Of a DNA stretch of 64,000 nucleotides, positions 35,017 to 47,272 are shown piece after piece. Made by a program: the position numbers and the translations under genes. Each line of letters opens with the position of its first letter. Position 1 is the stretch's first letter. Source of the DNA: Gentiana macrophylla (taxonomy: Eukaryota; Streptophyta; Magnoliopsida; Gentianales; Gentianaceae); assembly GCA_026214975.1 (NCBI GenBank), contig CM047806.1:2124127-2188126 (forward strand). Reading direction: 5' to 3'. The notes beneath the pieces were generated by a model, which had not been told where the DNA came from, did not search any database, and worked only from the letters and a program-made list of their open reading frames with translations.

Positions 35017-36829
35017 TGTTAGGAAATCACTAGTTTAACGCAGCGGAATTTAAAATTTGATTTCCTTTTCTAGATCGTTCTTCGTTTAATGCAATAAACA
35101 CGTTAAGTAGTTTGACGGTTATACCTTAGATGATCTACAAGATCGTCGCTTTGACCGCCAACGGAGAGTAGTTCAATGCGCAAGCCGCCCACGCGTCCGG
35201 CCTCTATCGCTAATCCACACGAACCCCTCGAATCCTCCTTGGATTGCTATCGAGAAAAACTCCGGTCGCTAGATCGGACCTTTTCTTCCCTCACAAACTC
35301 ACTATGGAGAGCTCTCTATTTTACACAAGAATTATGAACTCTTGCAATTGTGTTGTACAAAAGAGCTTGACACCCACTTCCTTTTATAGAGGAGGTGGCG
35401 CCAAATTGAGTGTGGAGGAGAAGAAAACTTTTTCCAATAAAATAAGGAAAATCAATTAGATTGATTTATCTCTTTAATTATAATATTTTGTCAATATCAT
35501 ATATTGATTATAATTATCTTATTACCATAAATCTATTTTACTAAAATCAATTAATATCCTATATTAATATTATGGCAATATTTATTAATTAAAGTGCACA
35601 ATCCAAGTGTATCTTATACACCCAAAAGTGGCGCCTCTTTTAGTCAATAAATTGACTTCGGAATATTCTTTAATTAATATAATTTATATATATAATTAAT
35701 ATCTTGTATTTTATTTATTCATAATAAATAAATACCACCATATTAATTTACCACTATAACCTTTATAGTCCATAGATAAACTTTCCTTATTTGGTTATCA
35801 TCTATAACCGCATTTTAATCCGACTCGATGTTCATATGTGTGTGACCCGATAGGCTTCCGAATATGTTGGCCGTAGACACAAAGTGCAATTTACCAAAAT
35901 GCCCTTCATACCTAACGATCACGGGATAGCGTCTAGCAACACACCGTGACCCCCAATTATCGGAAGAGTCAAAAGCAATGACTACTACCTTTCATGTGAA
36001 GCAGTTACCGTGTAACTTACAATCCTATCGCTATAATAATATCCATACGATCGTATCTCGAGTGTCAATACATTGACGATCGTATCTTATAATCTGGATA
36101 TCATGCTCTCTCGGAATAACACATTTACTCCCACTTTGCAAAGATTCTCGAGAGCTAGACATTCCTTATAAGAAGGCCATTTCGGATATTCGATCCCTAT
36201 CATAGGATATGCGATTCCCGGACGACCAATCATGTATACTCCGCATGCTTCAATATCATACCCAATCACTACCGCATGATCGCCCGTGGTTAGGAGAAAT
36301 CTCAATAGTGTCAAAGCATGACAATCCACACCGTGATGCCATGAAGACTCGGTCAAAAGGATAATTACACAACCGCCACATAGTGTGACACTTAATGTAA
36401 GTGGGTCAGTCTAACGTACGCATTCTCTAATACACGTCCACGTACAGTCCAAGTGTCTCTACACTTCGATAGACGAGATCTATCCCTACCTTCTAAAAGG
36501 TAGAAGACATCCAATACGTGCTAGTCTGATTATACTATCAATGTCCCATTTGATAATATGTAAGACTAGAGACATTTAAGTACCAACCTTGTTACAGTGA
36601 TTAGAGATCTCATCAACCATAATCACTATCACGGTTTCTCTATCACAGATTGATACTAGGGACGTTACTATATATATACAACAAATAATATGAAGACAAA
36701 CAAAGATATATAATAACATAAGTGCTTTTATTAATCATAATAAAGTTATTACATGAACTAAATAGATCGTAAATGACCCGACCGGTCGGATCCGGTCCGA
36801 CCCGATTGGGTTTAGGACACCTTTCAACA
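35017..36829 (-). repeat. 3' LTR of the nested copia element
   Basis: Plus-strand ends TGTTAGGAAATC and CCTTTCAACA. The adjacent ATCTCCCACTTGGCC (36830-36844) is the polypurine tract GGCCAAGTGGGAGAT on the minus strand. A TATA-like CTCTATAAAAGG lies on the minus strand at about 35383-35394. Confidence 0.92.
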
Positions 36830-36843
36830 ATCTCCCACTTGGC

Positions 36844-38600
36844 CTAAAGCCAATCACCCATATGCCTAAGCCCGTGCAAGTGAACATGTTTCTCATGCTT
36901 AGCTTGAGACAATGCCTTGGTTAACGGATCGGCTATGTTATCATCCGTGTGGACTTTCTCTATCTTTACATCTCCTCTATCTACTATCTCTCTAATCAAG
37001 TGATAGCGCCAGTAGCACATGTTTGGACTTCGATGAGACCTTGGTTCCTTTGATCGAGATATCGCTCCATTATTATCACAAAGATGCAGGCACCTTTGGA
37101 CCTTCAATGGAAGAAACCACACCAAGTTCGATGATGAACTTCTTCATCCAAATCGCTTCTTTGCCGCCTCCGAGGCTGCTATGTATTCGGCTTCCGTTGT
37201 AGAATCTGCAGTAGTCTCCTGCTTGAACTCTTCCACCACACTTTGCCCGCCGTTAAGCGTGAAAACAAATCCAGATTGTGACTTAAAGTCATCCTTGTCG
37301 CTTTGGAACCGCATCCGTGTAACCTCGTAATACTAAATCATCATTCCCGAAACCGTGAACATATCCTGGTACGTCTCAAGTACTTAAGGATATTCTTGAC
37401 AAAGAATCCAGCTGACCATCACCTGGATTGGACCGTACCTACTAGTCATACTAAGAGGGTACGAGACGCCTGGTCTTGTGCATAACATGGCATACATGAT
37501 AGACCCGATTGCCGAAGCATAAGGGACTTTACTCATTTGTGCCCTTTCCTCCTCTGTCTTTAGGACTCATTCCTTGGGCAGTAGACCCATATGTGACATG
37601 GGCAAAGCAATCCTTTCTTGATCGCCTCCATGCTGAATCTCTTCAAACATCTTGTCTATGTAGGTGGATTATGACAGACCAAGCAACCTTTTAGATCTAT
37701 CTCTATAGATCTTTATTCCCGAATATAGGCTCGCCTCACCCAAGTCCTTCATAGAGAAGTTCTTGGATAACCAAGCTTTGACTGATTGTAACATAGGCAC
37801 ATCATTCCCTATGAGCGATGTCATCCACATAAAGCACTAGGAACACAATGGCACTCCCACTAACCTTCTTGTAAACACAGGGCTCATCTTCGCTCTTGAT
37901 GAAATCAAACTGCTTGATTATTTCATCAAAGCGAAGATTCCAACTCCGAGAAGCTTGCTTTAATCCATAAATGGATCTTTGCGGTTTACACACCATCCTA
38001 GCGTCATTGGTTGTGAAACCTCAGTCGTGTCATATACACTTCCTCGCATGCGAGTTCCCGTTAAGGAAAGCCGTTTTCACATCCATCCGCCAGATTCGTA
38101 AATCATGGTATCTTTGCAATAGCAAGCAAAATTCTAATGGATTTTAACATGGCAACAAAGCGAGAAGGTTTCATCATAGTCAACTCCTTGTCTTTGCTTA
38201 TAACCTTTTGCCACCAACCTAGCCTTGTAGGTGGTCACGTTACCGTCCATGTCGGTCTTTCTCTTAAAGACCCATTTACACCCTATGGGAACTATTCCTC
38301 AGCGGATCAACTAAGTTCCAAACTTGGTTGTCCTTCATGGATTCCATCTCGTAATTCATGGCTTCAAGCCATTTCTCTTTGTCGTGCCTTAATAGCACCT
38401 CCTCATAAGTTCTGTGGTCCTCATCTTCCATGAGATACACGCCAAAGTGTACCTATCGGGTCCACGGCGCTCCTGGTGGATCTTCGAGGTGTTATTGTGT
38501 CTACGGTAGAGGGTGGCACCACATTTGTATGTGGTGTCTCCTCTACTTCCATCAACGGACTGTTATCCGTAAGTGGTTCTCGAATTTCTTCAAGATCAAT
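36844..38600 (-). pseudogene. Copia reverse transcriptase and RNase H
   Basis: 37996-37802 shows VCKPQRSIYGLKQASRSWNLRFDE and LVLYVDDI (the YVDD site). 37125-36844 shows the RNase H end (LCDNNGAISRSKEPRSH, RYHLIREIVDRGDV, VHTDDNIADPLTKAL) and the stop just before the polypurine tract. The upstream palm at 38450-38000 is recognisable in pieces only. Numerous indels. Confidence 0.87.
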
Positions 38601-39700
38601 CTTACTCCCACTGACCCTATCCAGAATAAACTCTTTCTCCGTAGTGGCCGACCCGCAACAAACACCTTTTGTTCCTCGTGGGTGGTAAAATTGGTACCTT
38701 TGGTTTCCTAGATAACCCACAAAATGACATTTGTCGATCTAGGTTCCAGCTTGTCGTGGCATGGTTCGTTTCACATAAACTGGACATCCCCAAGGTTTCA
38801 TGTAGCCTAGTGTTGGTTTCCTCCTTTGAACACTTCATAGGAGTGGACTCAACCGCCTTTGATGGAACTCGGTTCAGTGTATAGGATGCGGTTTCTGTGA
38901 GCATACCCCAAACGATTTTGGAAGAATCTGCATAGCTCATCATGGAACGTACCATGTCTAACAAGGTACGATTCCTCCTCTCGATATATGCCATTCATTT
39001 GTAGGCGTCCACTGGAGGGGTCCATTCAGTAGAATCCCATTCTCCTTTAAATAACTTTGAAACTCTCCATCTAGGTATTCTCCACCTCGATCGGATCGAA
39101 GTGTTTTGATTTCTTTACCTAGTTGTTTCTCCACTTCACTTCTGAATTCTTTGAACTTTTCGAAGGCTTCAGACTTATACTTCATTAAGTATATATAACC
39201 ATAGCGAGAACGGTCATCAGTGAAAGTGATAAAATAAGAGTATCCTCCTTTGGCTTGAATTGACATTGGGCCACACACATCAGTATGTATAAGCTCAAGC
39301 AATTCATTGGATCTTATCCTTTGCCACTAAAAGGTGACTTTGTCATCTTGCCAAGTAAACAAGCTTCGCATGTATCAAGCGATTCAGTGTCGAATTGATC
39401 CAACATTCCATCTTTATGGAGTTTGGAAATGCGATTCTTATTTATATGGCCAAGTCTACAATGCCATAAGTAGGATTCATTCAAGTCATTTATTTTGGCT
39501 TTCTTGTTATTTATATTAAGTACATCAACATTCATATCTAATATGTAGAGACCATTGCTAAGTATGCCAAGACCATAAAAGATTCCATCACGTGAAAAAG
39601 AACAACATTTATTCTCAAACGTAAAAGAAAATCCATCAACATCTAATGCGAGAAATAGAAATAATGCTCTTCGTAAAGAGCAGAACAAAATAACGATTAT
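38600..39700 (-). pseudogene. Copia gag-pre-integrase and integrase
   Basis: 39688-39314 carries the pre-integrase zinc region (LWHCRLGHINKNR ... CEACLLGKM). 39302-38958 carries the integrase core (ELIHTDVCGPM, FITFTDDRSRYGYIY, LRSDRGGEYLDGEF), and 38994-38617 the rest (IERRNRTLLDMVRSMM). Breaks occur at about 39310 and 39000. Two of the three acidic catalytic residues are directly visible in HTD and SDRGGEY; the Glu region is across the break. Confidence 0.88.
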
Positions 39701-39799
39701 TGAGTTCTAGTACTAGCCCACTCGGGCAATGAAAGAAAATAAACTCCTACGGCCGGTAGCGGCACACTTGCTCCATTTCCAACGCGTGGGTCCACCTCT

Positions 39800-40736
39800 C
39801 TTTCCTCGGATCTCTAGTTCTTCTTAGTGCCTGCATATTCGTACAAATATGAGAACCACAACCAAAGATCTAATACCCGGTGGTTAGACTTAGAAGAAGT
39901 AATGTTGATCTCAATCATAAATATACACGAAGTCGAAGCATCGTAATGCTTCTTCTTGGTACTCAAGAAGCCCTTGCGCTTTCTCCTCCAATGTCCGGTC
40001 TCACCGCAATGGAAGCAAGCATCCTTGGATTTGTCTTTTGCTATCTTAGGCGTTGGCTTAGGTGCAGCCTTCGCCTTCTTGGACTTTTTCTGGCTTTTGC
40101 CTTGCCCTTGCTCGAAGTGACCAAAGAACACTTGCTTTCCTTCCCTACAAAGGCCCTCGCGAGCTTTTCAACATGTTCAATAACTCCGCTAGAGGAGCAA
40201 TCTATCTTGTTCATGTGATAGTTCATCACAAACTTGTGAGAATGAGTCGGGTAGATTGCGAGAATCAAGTCAATACTCAACTCGCTCCAACTTGTGGCCC
40301 GGCTTCCCAAGCCTCTCTATGTACCCGATCATTTTAAGCACGTGTGACCCCACAAAGAATCCAGATGCCATCTTACAACTAAACAGGGCCTTGAGACCTC
40401 GTGCCTCTCAAAGTAAGGACCGAGAAGCGTAAAGTTCCTTCAGGTGGACCATGATAGAGTAGGCGTCCATAGACTCATGTTTGTTTTCTGCGAGCCGGTG
40501 TCATAGAAGCAAGCATGATACATGTAGCATCGATCTTGTCGAATGAAGGCTTGTTGTACTTCTCGACAACATCTGCACTCGAACCCTCGGCGGGCTTTTC
40601 CGTAGTAGGCCTCGCCCAAGACATAGCCAATCTTCTCGTGCCTCAAAACGATTTTGAGGTTTCTTTCCCAATCGAGAAAATTAGTTTCGTCAAGCTTGTT
40701 ATCGATGATAAAACGAAGGTTCAATTTGTTTGACAT
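39800..40736 (-). pseudogene. Copia gag
   Basis: Starts MSNKLNLRFIIDNKLDETNFLDWERNLKIVLRHEKIGYVL at 40736, as in plant copia gag proteins. After frame changes FVMNYHMNKIDCS (40240-40200) and a CCHC zinc knuckle (CFHCGETGHWRRK, about 40025-39985) follow. At least three frames are used, so it is broken. Confidence 0.82.
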
Positions 40737-41989
40737 TTTCTACAACAATAAATAAAGATAGAATAAGTAAAAGCTCATGTATAAAAACCTAAATTTGCAC
40801 TAAGAAATTTTTAAGGTTTTACTCCCACTAGCCAACTATTCCTATTGGCTTTCAAGAATTTTAATTAATTCTTTAGCGGTCGGGACCTATCTAGTTGCCT
40901 TAATCCCGACGGTGGTCGATCAATCTCGGCAATTTCGAAGGTAGGTACTCCTACCAATCGCATCGCATGCGACTCCCGAGTGGTCGACTAGTCAACTCTT
41001 TGACGCTTCACATCTCTATGTGATAGTCAACCCCTTGTCTCTAAAGTCGAGGCGGCCCTCGACGGTGGCCAATCACCGAAAGACTTTAGTCGAGTCATAA
41101 CCCAATATTCATGAGATCTCGTGACGATCATATCTCAATAATAATGATATACCCGTGGTAGGTCAACTCCCGACGGTGGTCGATCGGTTGGATCCAACAA
41201 AGGCTCTTCACCGTCATTATAATATTGGGAGACAATTTTGGCTCGATTTTTGGCGTGGGAATAATTTTAAATTAATTCACTTAATTAATTTGGTTTAATT
41301 GTGGTCTCATCTACTATGTGCATATTACTACGATATCATATAAAGTAAAACATACACAACATTCGCGCATAAAATAACCGGTATGATCATGGACTTTTTC
41401 TGAGTGCGGTTTCGAATACAAATCGATGAAACCGCTGGTCGCAAACTAAGGGTATCTCGCAACCGCCAATAGGATCTTTATTGTTTGTCGCCAATGGGTT
41501 CTTTATCTCTCCTTGGTCTTCAACTTCTTGCTCCATTCTTGTTACATAATAATTAATTACACCCGCCGCACACGGGGGGGAGCTCAGGGAATGGGATAAA
41601 TGCAAAAAGTAAACTAGGTCACGTTCTTCATAACGGCCTAGGACAATTTTTCAAAACCAACATAAAGAAAACATTCCCATCTATCCTATTGGTCGAGTCC
41701 ATGATCAATCGGGGTCCATATAATCACATTATATCTACACATCTAATCCATACAATTTTATCTTATGAAAAAGATTAAATTCTAATTTCTAACTACTCAT
41801 GCGTCTTTATTTTATCACATCAAATAATTAAATAACTTTTAATTAATTATATGATTTAACCGAAAATTAAAATTAACATTTAATTTTAAATCGATTTCAA
41901 TTTTAATTAAATTTGAACTATTCAAAATAAAATTAAAATTATAAAGTCTCCTATTTGTTTCATTTCCAAAACTAAATTTAGCTTAGGCT
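40737..41989 (-). other. Copia untranslated leader, part
   Basis: No coding signal. Phrases like CCCGACGGTGGTCGATC recur (near 40910, 41055 and 41170), suggesting weak internal repetition. A GCC repeat (42521-42540) and a T-run lie at the outer end of the leader. Confidence 0.5.
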
Positions 41990-42370
41990 CATTTACTTTC
42001 CAAAATCAAAATTTTGGAAGTGGCTCAAGCTGTTCTGTTCCAAATCAAATATTTGGAAAGGGCTCAGCTCTACTCCAAATCAAATATTTGGAAAGGCCAA
42101 ATTATTTTAGTAGTGCAGGCTCACCACTTTCCAAAATCAAAATTTTGGAAGTGGCTAAAGCCTGCGCTTTATTCCAAATCAAATATTTGGAAAGGCCTAG
42201 GCCTATTCCAAATCAAATATTTGGAAAGGCCAAATAATTTTGGTTTAGGCTCTGCCACTTTCCAAAATCAAAATTTTGAGTGTGCTGCAGCCTGGCCTAT
42301 TCCAAATCAAATATTTGGAAGGGCTGAGCCTATTCCAAATCAAAATTTGGAAAGGCCAATGTCCCATATG
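41990..42370. repeat. Hairpin array in the copia leader, three units of 131 bp
   Basis: Each unit has one CCAAAATCAAAATTTTGG (starting near 42000, 42131 and 42262) and two CCAAATCAAATATTTGG copies. All are short inverted repeats that can fold. GGAAAGGC and CTGAGCC-type spacers separate them. Nine dyads in total. The 145-codon ORF across it (42014-42451) is a translation of the repeat. Confidence 0.88.
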
Positions 42371-42686
42371 GTTTCCCAATGGTCCAAACTATTTGAACCA
42401 TTGGTTGGCCATATGACACAACTAAACAAACGAGATATCTATGCACAATAAAATATCACAAACGAAAAGGGTGATCTCCCCATTGGAAGAGAGAGCCGAC
42501 GGACGGCAACCCTAGGGCTACGCGCCGCCGCCGCCGCCGCCCTTGAGAGGAGGGGCGCCACAATCGGCCGACCCCCAAGAACCCTATTTTTTTTTTTTTT
42601 TGTTTTAACGTTTCGTGATTTAAATCTTGCATCTATCGATTAAATACTACGCATTTAAATTATGCTTATTGCTTAAGCTCAAGTCC

Positions 42687-42700
42687 GCTCTCGATACCAC
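42687..42700 (-). promoter_or_regulatory. Copia primer-binding site (tRNA-iMet), one extra base
   Basis: Minus strand: TGGTATCGAGAGC next to the LTR. The canonical initiator-Met site of plant copia elements is TGGTATCAGAGC; here a G is inserted so CAG reads CGAG. As the primer site is normally invariant, this supports a CAG-linked sequence artefact. Confidence 0.85.
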
Positions 42701-44516
42701 CGTTAGAAAATCACTAGTTTAACGCAAATGAATTTAAAATTTGATTTCCTTTTAGATCGTTCTTCGTTTAATGCAATAAACACGTTAAGTAGTTTGACGG
42801 TTATACCTTAGATGATCTACAAGATCGTCGCTTTGACCGCCAACGGAGAGTAGTTCAATCGCGCAAGCCGTCCACGCGTCCGGCCTCTATCGCTAATCCA
42901 CACGAACCCCTCGCCGAATCCTCCTTGGATTGCTATCGGAAAAACTCCGGCCGCTGGATCGACCTTTTCTTCCTCACAAACTCACTATGGAGAGCTCTCT
43001 ATTTTACACAAGAATTATGAACTCTTGCAATTGTGTTGTACAAAAGAGCTTGACACCCACTTCCTTTTATAGAGGAGGTGGCGCCCCAAATTGAGTGTGG
43101 AGGAGAAGAAAACATTTTTCCAATAAAATAAGGAAAATCAATTAGATTGATTTATCTCTTTAATTATAATATTTTGTCAATATCATATATTGATTATAAT
43201 TATCTTATTACCATAAATCTATTTTACTAAAATCAATTAATATCCTATATTAATATTATGGCAATATTTATTAATTAAAGTGCACAATCCAAGTGTATCT
43301 TATACACCCAAAAGTGGCGCCCCTTTAGTCAATAAATTGACTTCCGGAATATTCTTTAATTAATATAATTTATATATATAATTAATATCTTGTATTTTAT
43401 TTATTCATAATAAATAAATACCACCATATTAATTTACCACTATAACCTTTATAGTCCGTAGATAAACTTTCCTTATTTGGTTATCATCTATAACCGCATT
43501 TTAATCCGACTCGATGTTCATATGTGTGTGACCCGATAGGCTTCCGAATATGTTGGCCGTAGACACAAAGTGCAATTTACCAAAATGCCCTTCATACCTA
43601 ACGATCACGGGATAGCGTCTAGCAACACACCGTGACCCCAATTATCGGAAGAGTCAAAAGCAATGACTACTACCTTTCATGTGAAGCGATTACCGTGTAA
43701 CTTACAATCCTATCGCTATAATAATATCCATACGATCGTATCTCGAGTGTCAATACATTGACGATCGTATCTTATAATCTGGATATCATGCTCTCTCGAA
43801 TAACACATTTACTCCCACTTTGCAAAGATTCTCGAGAGCTAGACATTCCTTATAAGAAGGCCATTTCGGATATTCGATCCCTATCATAGATATGCGATTC
43901 CCGGACGACCAATCATGTATACTCCGCGATGCTTCAATATCATACCCAATCACTACCGCATGATCGCCCGTGGTTAGGAGAAATCTCAATAGTGTCAAAG
44001 CATGACAATCCACACCGTGATGCCATGAAGACTCGGTCAAAAGGATAATTACACAACCGCCACATAGTGTGACACTTAATGTAAGTGGGTCGACTTAACG
44101 TCGCGATTCTCTAATACACGCCCACGTCATACCCAAGTGTCTCTACACTTCGATAGATTTAGATCTATCCCTACCTTCTAAAAGGTAGAAGACATCCAAT
44201 ACGTGCTAGTCTGATTATACTATCAATGTCCCATTTGATAATATGTAAGACTAGAGACATTTAAGTACCAACCTTGTTACGTTGATTAGAGATCTCATCA
44301 ACCATAATCACTATCACGGTTTCTCTATCACAGATTGATACTAGGGGACGTTACTATATATATACAACAAATAATATGAAGACAAACAAAGATATATAAT
44401 AACATAAGTGCTTTTATTAATCATAATAAAGTTATTACATGAACTAAATAGATCAGAAATGACCCGACCCGGTCGGATCCGGTCCGACCGATTGGGTTTA
44501 GGACACCTTTCCAACA
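42701..44516 (-). repeat. 5' LTR of the nested copia element
   Basis: Close copy of 35017-36829. Differences concentrate at CAG words of the other LTR: CGATTACCG for CAGTTACCG, GTCGACTTAACG for GTCAGTCTAACG, GTTACGTTG for GTTACAGTG, GCAAATG for GCAGCGG. The inner end reads CGTTAG instead of TGTTAG. Confidence 0.92.
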
Positions 44517-44521
44517 AACAT

Positions 44522-44914
44522 TTCCTGTGCAGGGTTGTGCGATAAGTTACTATGCACCTGGCATGTTCAGCAAGTCCTGACCAGAGTCTCTGCGTCTTCC
44601 TGCATGGCTGGCCAGTAATATCCGTATAGCCTACATTTCCTGGCCAGAGCTCTTGCCCCCAGATGATTTCCACAAATTCCGAGATGGATCTCTCTTAATA
44701 CATAATCTCCTTCATCCGGAGTAACGCATCTCAACCAAGGTGCTGCATAGGATTTTCTGTACAGAACATCGTTGAACAGAGCATACCTGGCTGAGAGTCT
44801 TATCAATCTTCTGGCATGTACTTTGTCTTCAGGTAGTCTCCCATCTCTTAGATATACTACAATTGGATCCATCCAAGTTTTACTGTGTGATTGGTTGTAC
44901 TTCAATCTCATCAC
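44522..44914 (-). pseudogene. Tat integrase, N-terminal zinc-binding part
   Basis: Contains the HHCC region: HLGICGNHLGARALARKCRLYGYYWP followed by TLVRTC, then an in-frame TGA and TCQVHSN. A residue between the two Cys codons has been replaced by the stop. The upstream part (LRDGRLPEDKVHARRL, YALFNDVLYRKSY) is the usual spacer between RNase H and integrase. The frame ends at the copia insertion. Confidence 0.88.
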
Positions 44915-45374
44915 AACTCTTGTGCTTCAACCAAGCTCAACCAACACCTTCTTGTGGGACAAAAATTCGATCCTAGTTTGGATAAGGCATCCGCTCTGGT
45001 ATTTTGGGCTCGAGTTATCTGCTTCTACTTCTATCGTTAAGAAGTTCGCAATTTTTTTCTCGTGCCCGCAAAGGTACTTTTCATGGGGCCTTCTTTTGCC
45101 TCATACTCTCCCTTGATATGGTTTGTTACCACCGTGAGTCTGTGTAGACCTTCAAATCTTGCACGCCTAACTTTTGCGCTAAGTTTAATCCAGTTATTAA
45201 AGCTTCATATTCTGCCTCATTGTTAGTAGCTTGAAAGTCAAAATGAAGAGCATATGGGAATTCTTCACCCTTTGGGCTGATGAGTAGGAGTCCTGCTCCT
45301 GCTCCCTCTTTGTTGGAGGCTCCGTCTACATAAAGCTGCCACTGCTCGTAATCATTCTTCTCACTTTGTTCCTC
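44915..45374 (-). pseudogene. Tat archaeal-type RNase H (second RNase H)
   Basis: Translating the minus strand at about 45350-45110 gives YVDGASNKEGAGAG, then PKGEEFPYALHFDFQATNNEAEYEALI and VYTDS, the D-E-D signature of the archaeal-type RNase H that is specific to Tat-lineage gypsy elements. It is not one long ORF because of stops and frame changes near 45110 and 45370. Removal of the tRNA or RNA primer is the presumed role. Confidence 0.8.
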
Positions 45375-46780
45375 TCACCTTTCTTGTTCTATAGCCAAAG
45401 CTTTCTCTTCTGCCAAGAAATCTGCTAATGCTTGAGCTTTAATTGCTGTTCTTGGTTTGTACTCGATATCAAATCCTGCCAATTCAACCACCCACTTTGC
45501 CAGCCTTCCAGACTTGTCTGGTTTCTCCAAAATCTGCTTCAAAGGTTGGTTTGTTAACACAATCACTGGATGACTTTGGAAGTACGGTCTCAATTTCCTT
45601 GTAGCATGTACTAGGGCTAAGACCAATTTCTCCACCTCAGAATATCTAATCTCGGGCCCTTGCAGGGCTTTGCTTACAAAGTATACTGGTCTTTGTATCA
45701 TGCCATGTTGCTTTACCAACATAGCACTTACTGCCTCATTGCAAAAAGACAAGTATAGGAACAGTATTTCACCTTCCTGTGGAGGAGTTAGAGTTGGCAA
45801 ATGGCTGATATGATCTTTTAACTCCTGAAAAGCTTGTTTACATTCTTCATTCCACTCAAACGGACTGGCCTTCCTAAGGACTTTGAAGAATGGCAATGAT
45901 TTCTGTGCAGATTTCGACAAGAATCTGTTTAGAGCTGCTAATCTTCCCGTTAATCGTTGTACTTCTTTGATATTCTTCGGTTCAGGCATGGTCTTCAACG
46001 CTTCCAATTTATCGGGATTGGCCCTGATACCTTCTTTAGATATCATATAGCCCAGGAATTTGCCTGACCTTACTCCAAAAGTACACTTTTTTGGGTTCAA
46101 TTTCATTCCTGTTTGTCTCAAAACTTGGCAAACCTCTGCATACATCCTTCAAATATTGGTCAAGAGTCCTGCTCTTGATCAATAGATCATCCACGTATAC
46201 TTCCATAGATTTGCCAATCTGTTGTTTGAAAATGGTATTGACCGCCTTTGGTAGGTAGCCCTCTGCGTTCTTTAATCCAAAAGGCATAGACACATAGCAA
46301 GATGGAACCAAATTCGATAATAAAGGCGCTTTTTACAAGATCTACGTGGTCCATCATAATCTGATGATATCCCTTATAAGCATCTAGAAAAGCAAAAATT
46401 TCATAACCAACTCAGAGAGTCTACTAGCCTTGTCAATTCTGGGGAAGTGTAACTATCTTTAGGACAAGCTTTGTTTAAATCGGTGAAGTCCACGCACATT
46501 CTCCAACCGCCATCTCTGTTTCTTAACTAGCACTGGGTTTGCTAGCCATGCTGGGTAGATAACTTCTTTAATCATGTTGGCCTCGCAATGCTTTTTCCAC
46601 CTCTTCTTGCTTGGACGTACTGTATCCTTTCTGGAGCAAATGATCTCTTCTTTTGTTTCACTGGTTTCCTGGTTGGGTCAATGTTGAGCTTATGAACTGC
46701 CAACTCTGTTGACAATCCAGGCATGTCACTTGCCTTCCATGCAAACACATCTTGATAATCTTTCAAAGTCTTTGATTAAC
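45375..46780 (-). pseudogene. Tat reverse transcriptase and RNase H
   Basis: Fragments in three frames. 46766-46572 holds the start (DMPGLSTELAVHKLNIDP), 46311-46036 the palm with VYVDDLLIKS (the YVDD polymerase site), and 46145-45375 the thumb and connection (GMKLNPKKCTFGVRSGKFLGYMIS, FEWNEECKQAFQELK) and RNase H (RYSEVEKLVLALVHATRKLRPYF). At least three indels separate the pieces. Bases 46312-46571 still carry coding sequence in mixed frames. Confidence 0.88.
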
Positions 46781-47272
46781 ATATGCTTCGCTCACCGTAT
46801 CCAAGATCCTACGCCGATCGTGGATTCGTGGATCCAATTCATTTAGCATTATTGATTCCACTGGATCGCTTGATCGCCAACTTTTTCTTCATCTCGAACC
46901 AGTCTTCCATTGTCACCGCCGCACCTTCATTTTTCCACCGATTGTGGTCGTGTAGCAATTTTTTGCAAAGATCTACGCCCCTTTAATGCTGGCTTCTCCA
47001 TCGTAAAAGTCGGGAATTTCATGTTGTTGTGTGCGGGCGACATCATCGCCTCTCAGTCAATTAGTCTTTGGCCTTCCAAGAATCACATTGTATGCGGATG
47101 GAGCCTTTACCACCACATAGTTCACCATCGTGAGTCCTGCTCTCATGTCTCTTTGCCAAAAGTTGTCAATAATTTTAACATACCCACAGGATGTATGGGC
47201 GGCCGGTAAATCCGAAAGAGGAGTTGATACAGAGTCAACTCCGAATCGAGAGTTTCATCGCTTGGAAGGCGC
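46781..47272 (-). pseudogene. Tat protease to reverse-transcriptase linker, unreadable
   Basis: The place where the protease and the N-terminus of reverse transcriptase must lie, but no frame stays open. The DNA is rich in TCG/CGA words and almost lacks CAG and CTG, in contrast to both flanks. Either this piece is highly mutated or it carries uncorrected read errors. Confidence 0.6.

Larger units (their letters stand above)
35017..44516 (-). mobile_element. Ty1/copia retrotransposon nested in the Tat integrase gene
   Basis: LTRs 42701-44516 (5') and 35017-36829 (3'), about 1815 bases each, flanked by AACAT on both sides (35012-35016 and 44517-44521). On the minus strand: primer-binding site, 1.95-kb leader with hairpin array, gag, integrase, reverse transcriptase, RNase H, polypurine tract. 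Domain order with integrase before reverse transcriptase defines copia. The proteins are shattered by many frameshifts although the LTRs are nearly identical, which is unexpected for a young insertion and may reflect read errors. Confidence 0.93.

Noticed and set aside
42014..42451. 145-codon plus-strand ORF with repeated LERAQLYSKSNIWKG-like units
   Set aside because: It is the translation of the hairpin array in the copia leader, on the strand opposite to the element; no codon-level conservation is apparent.
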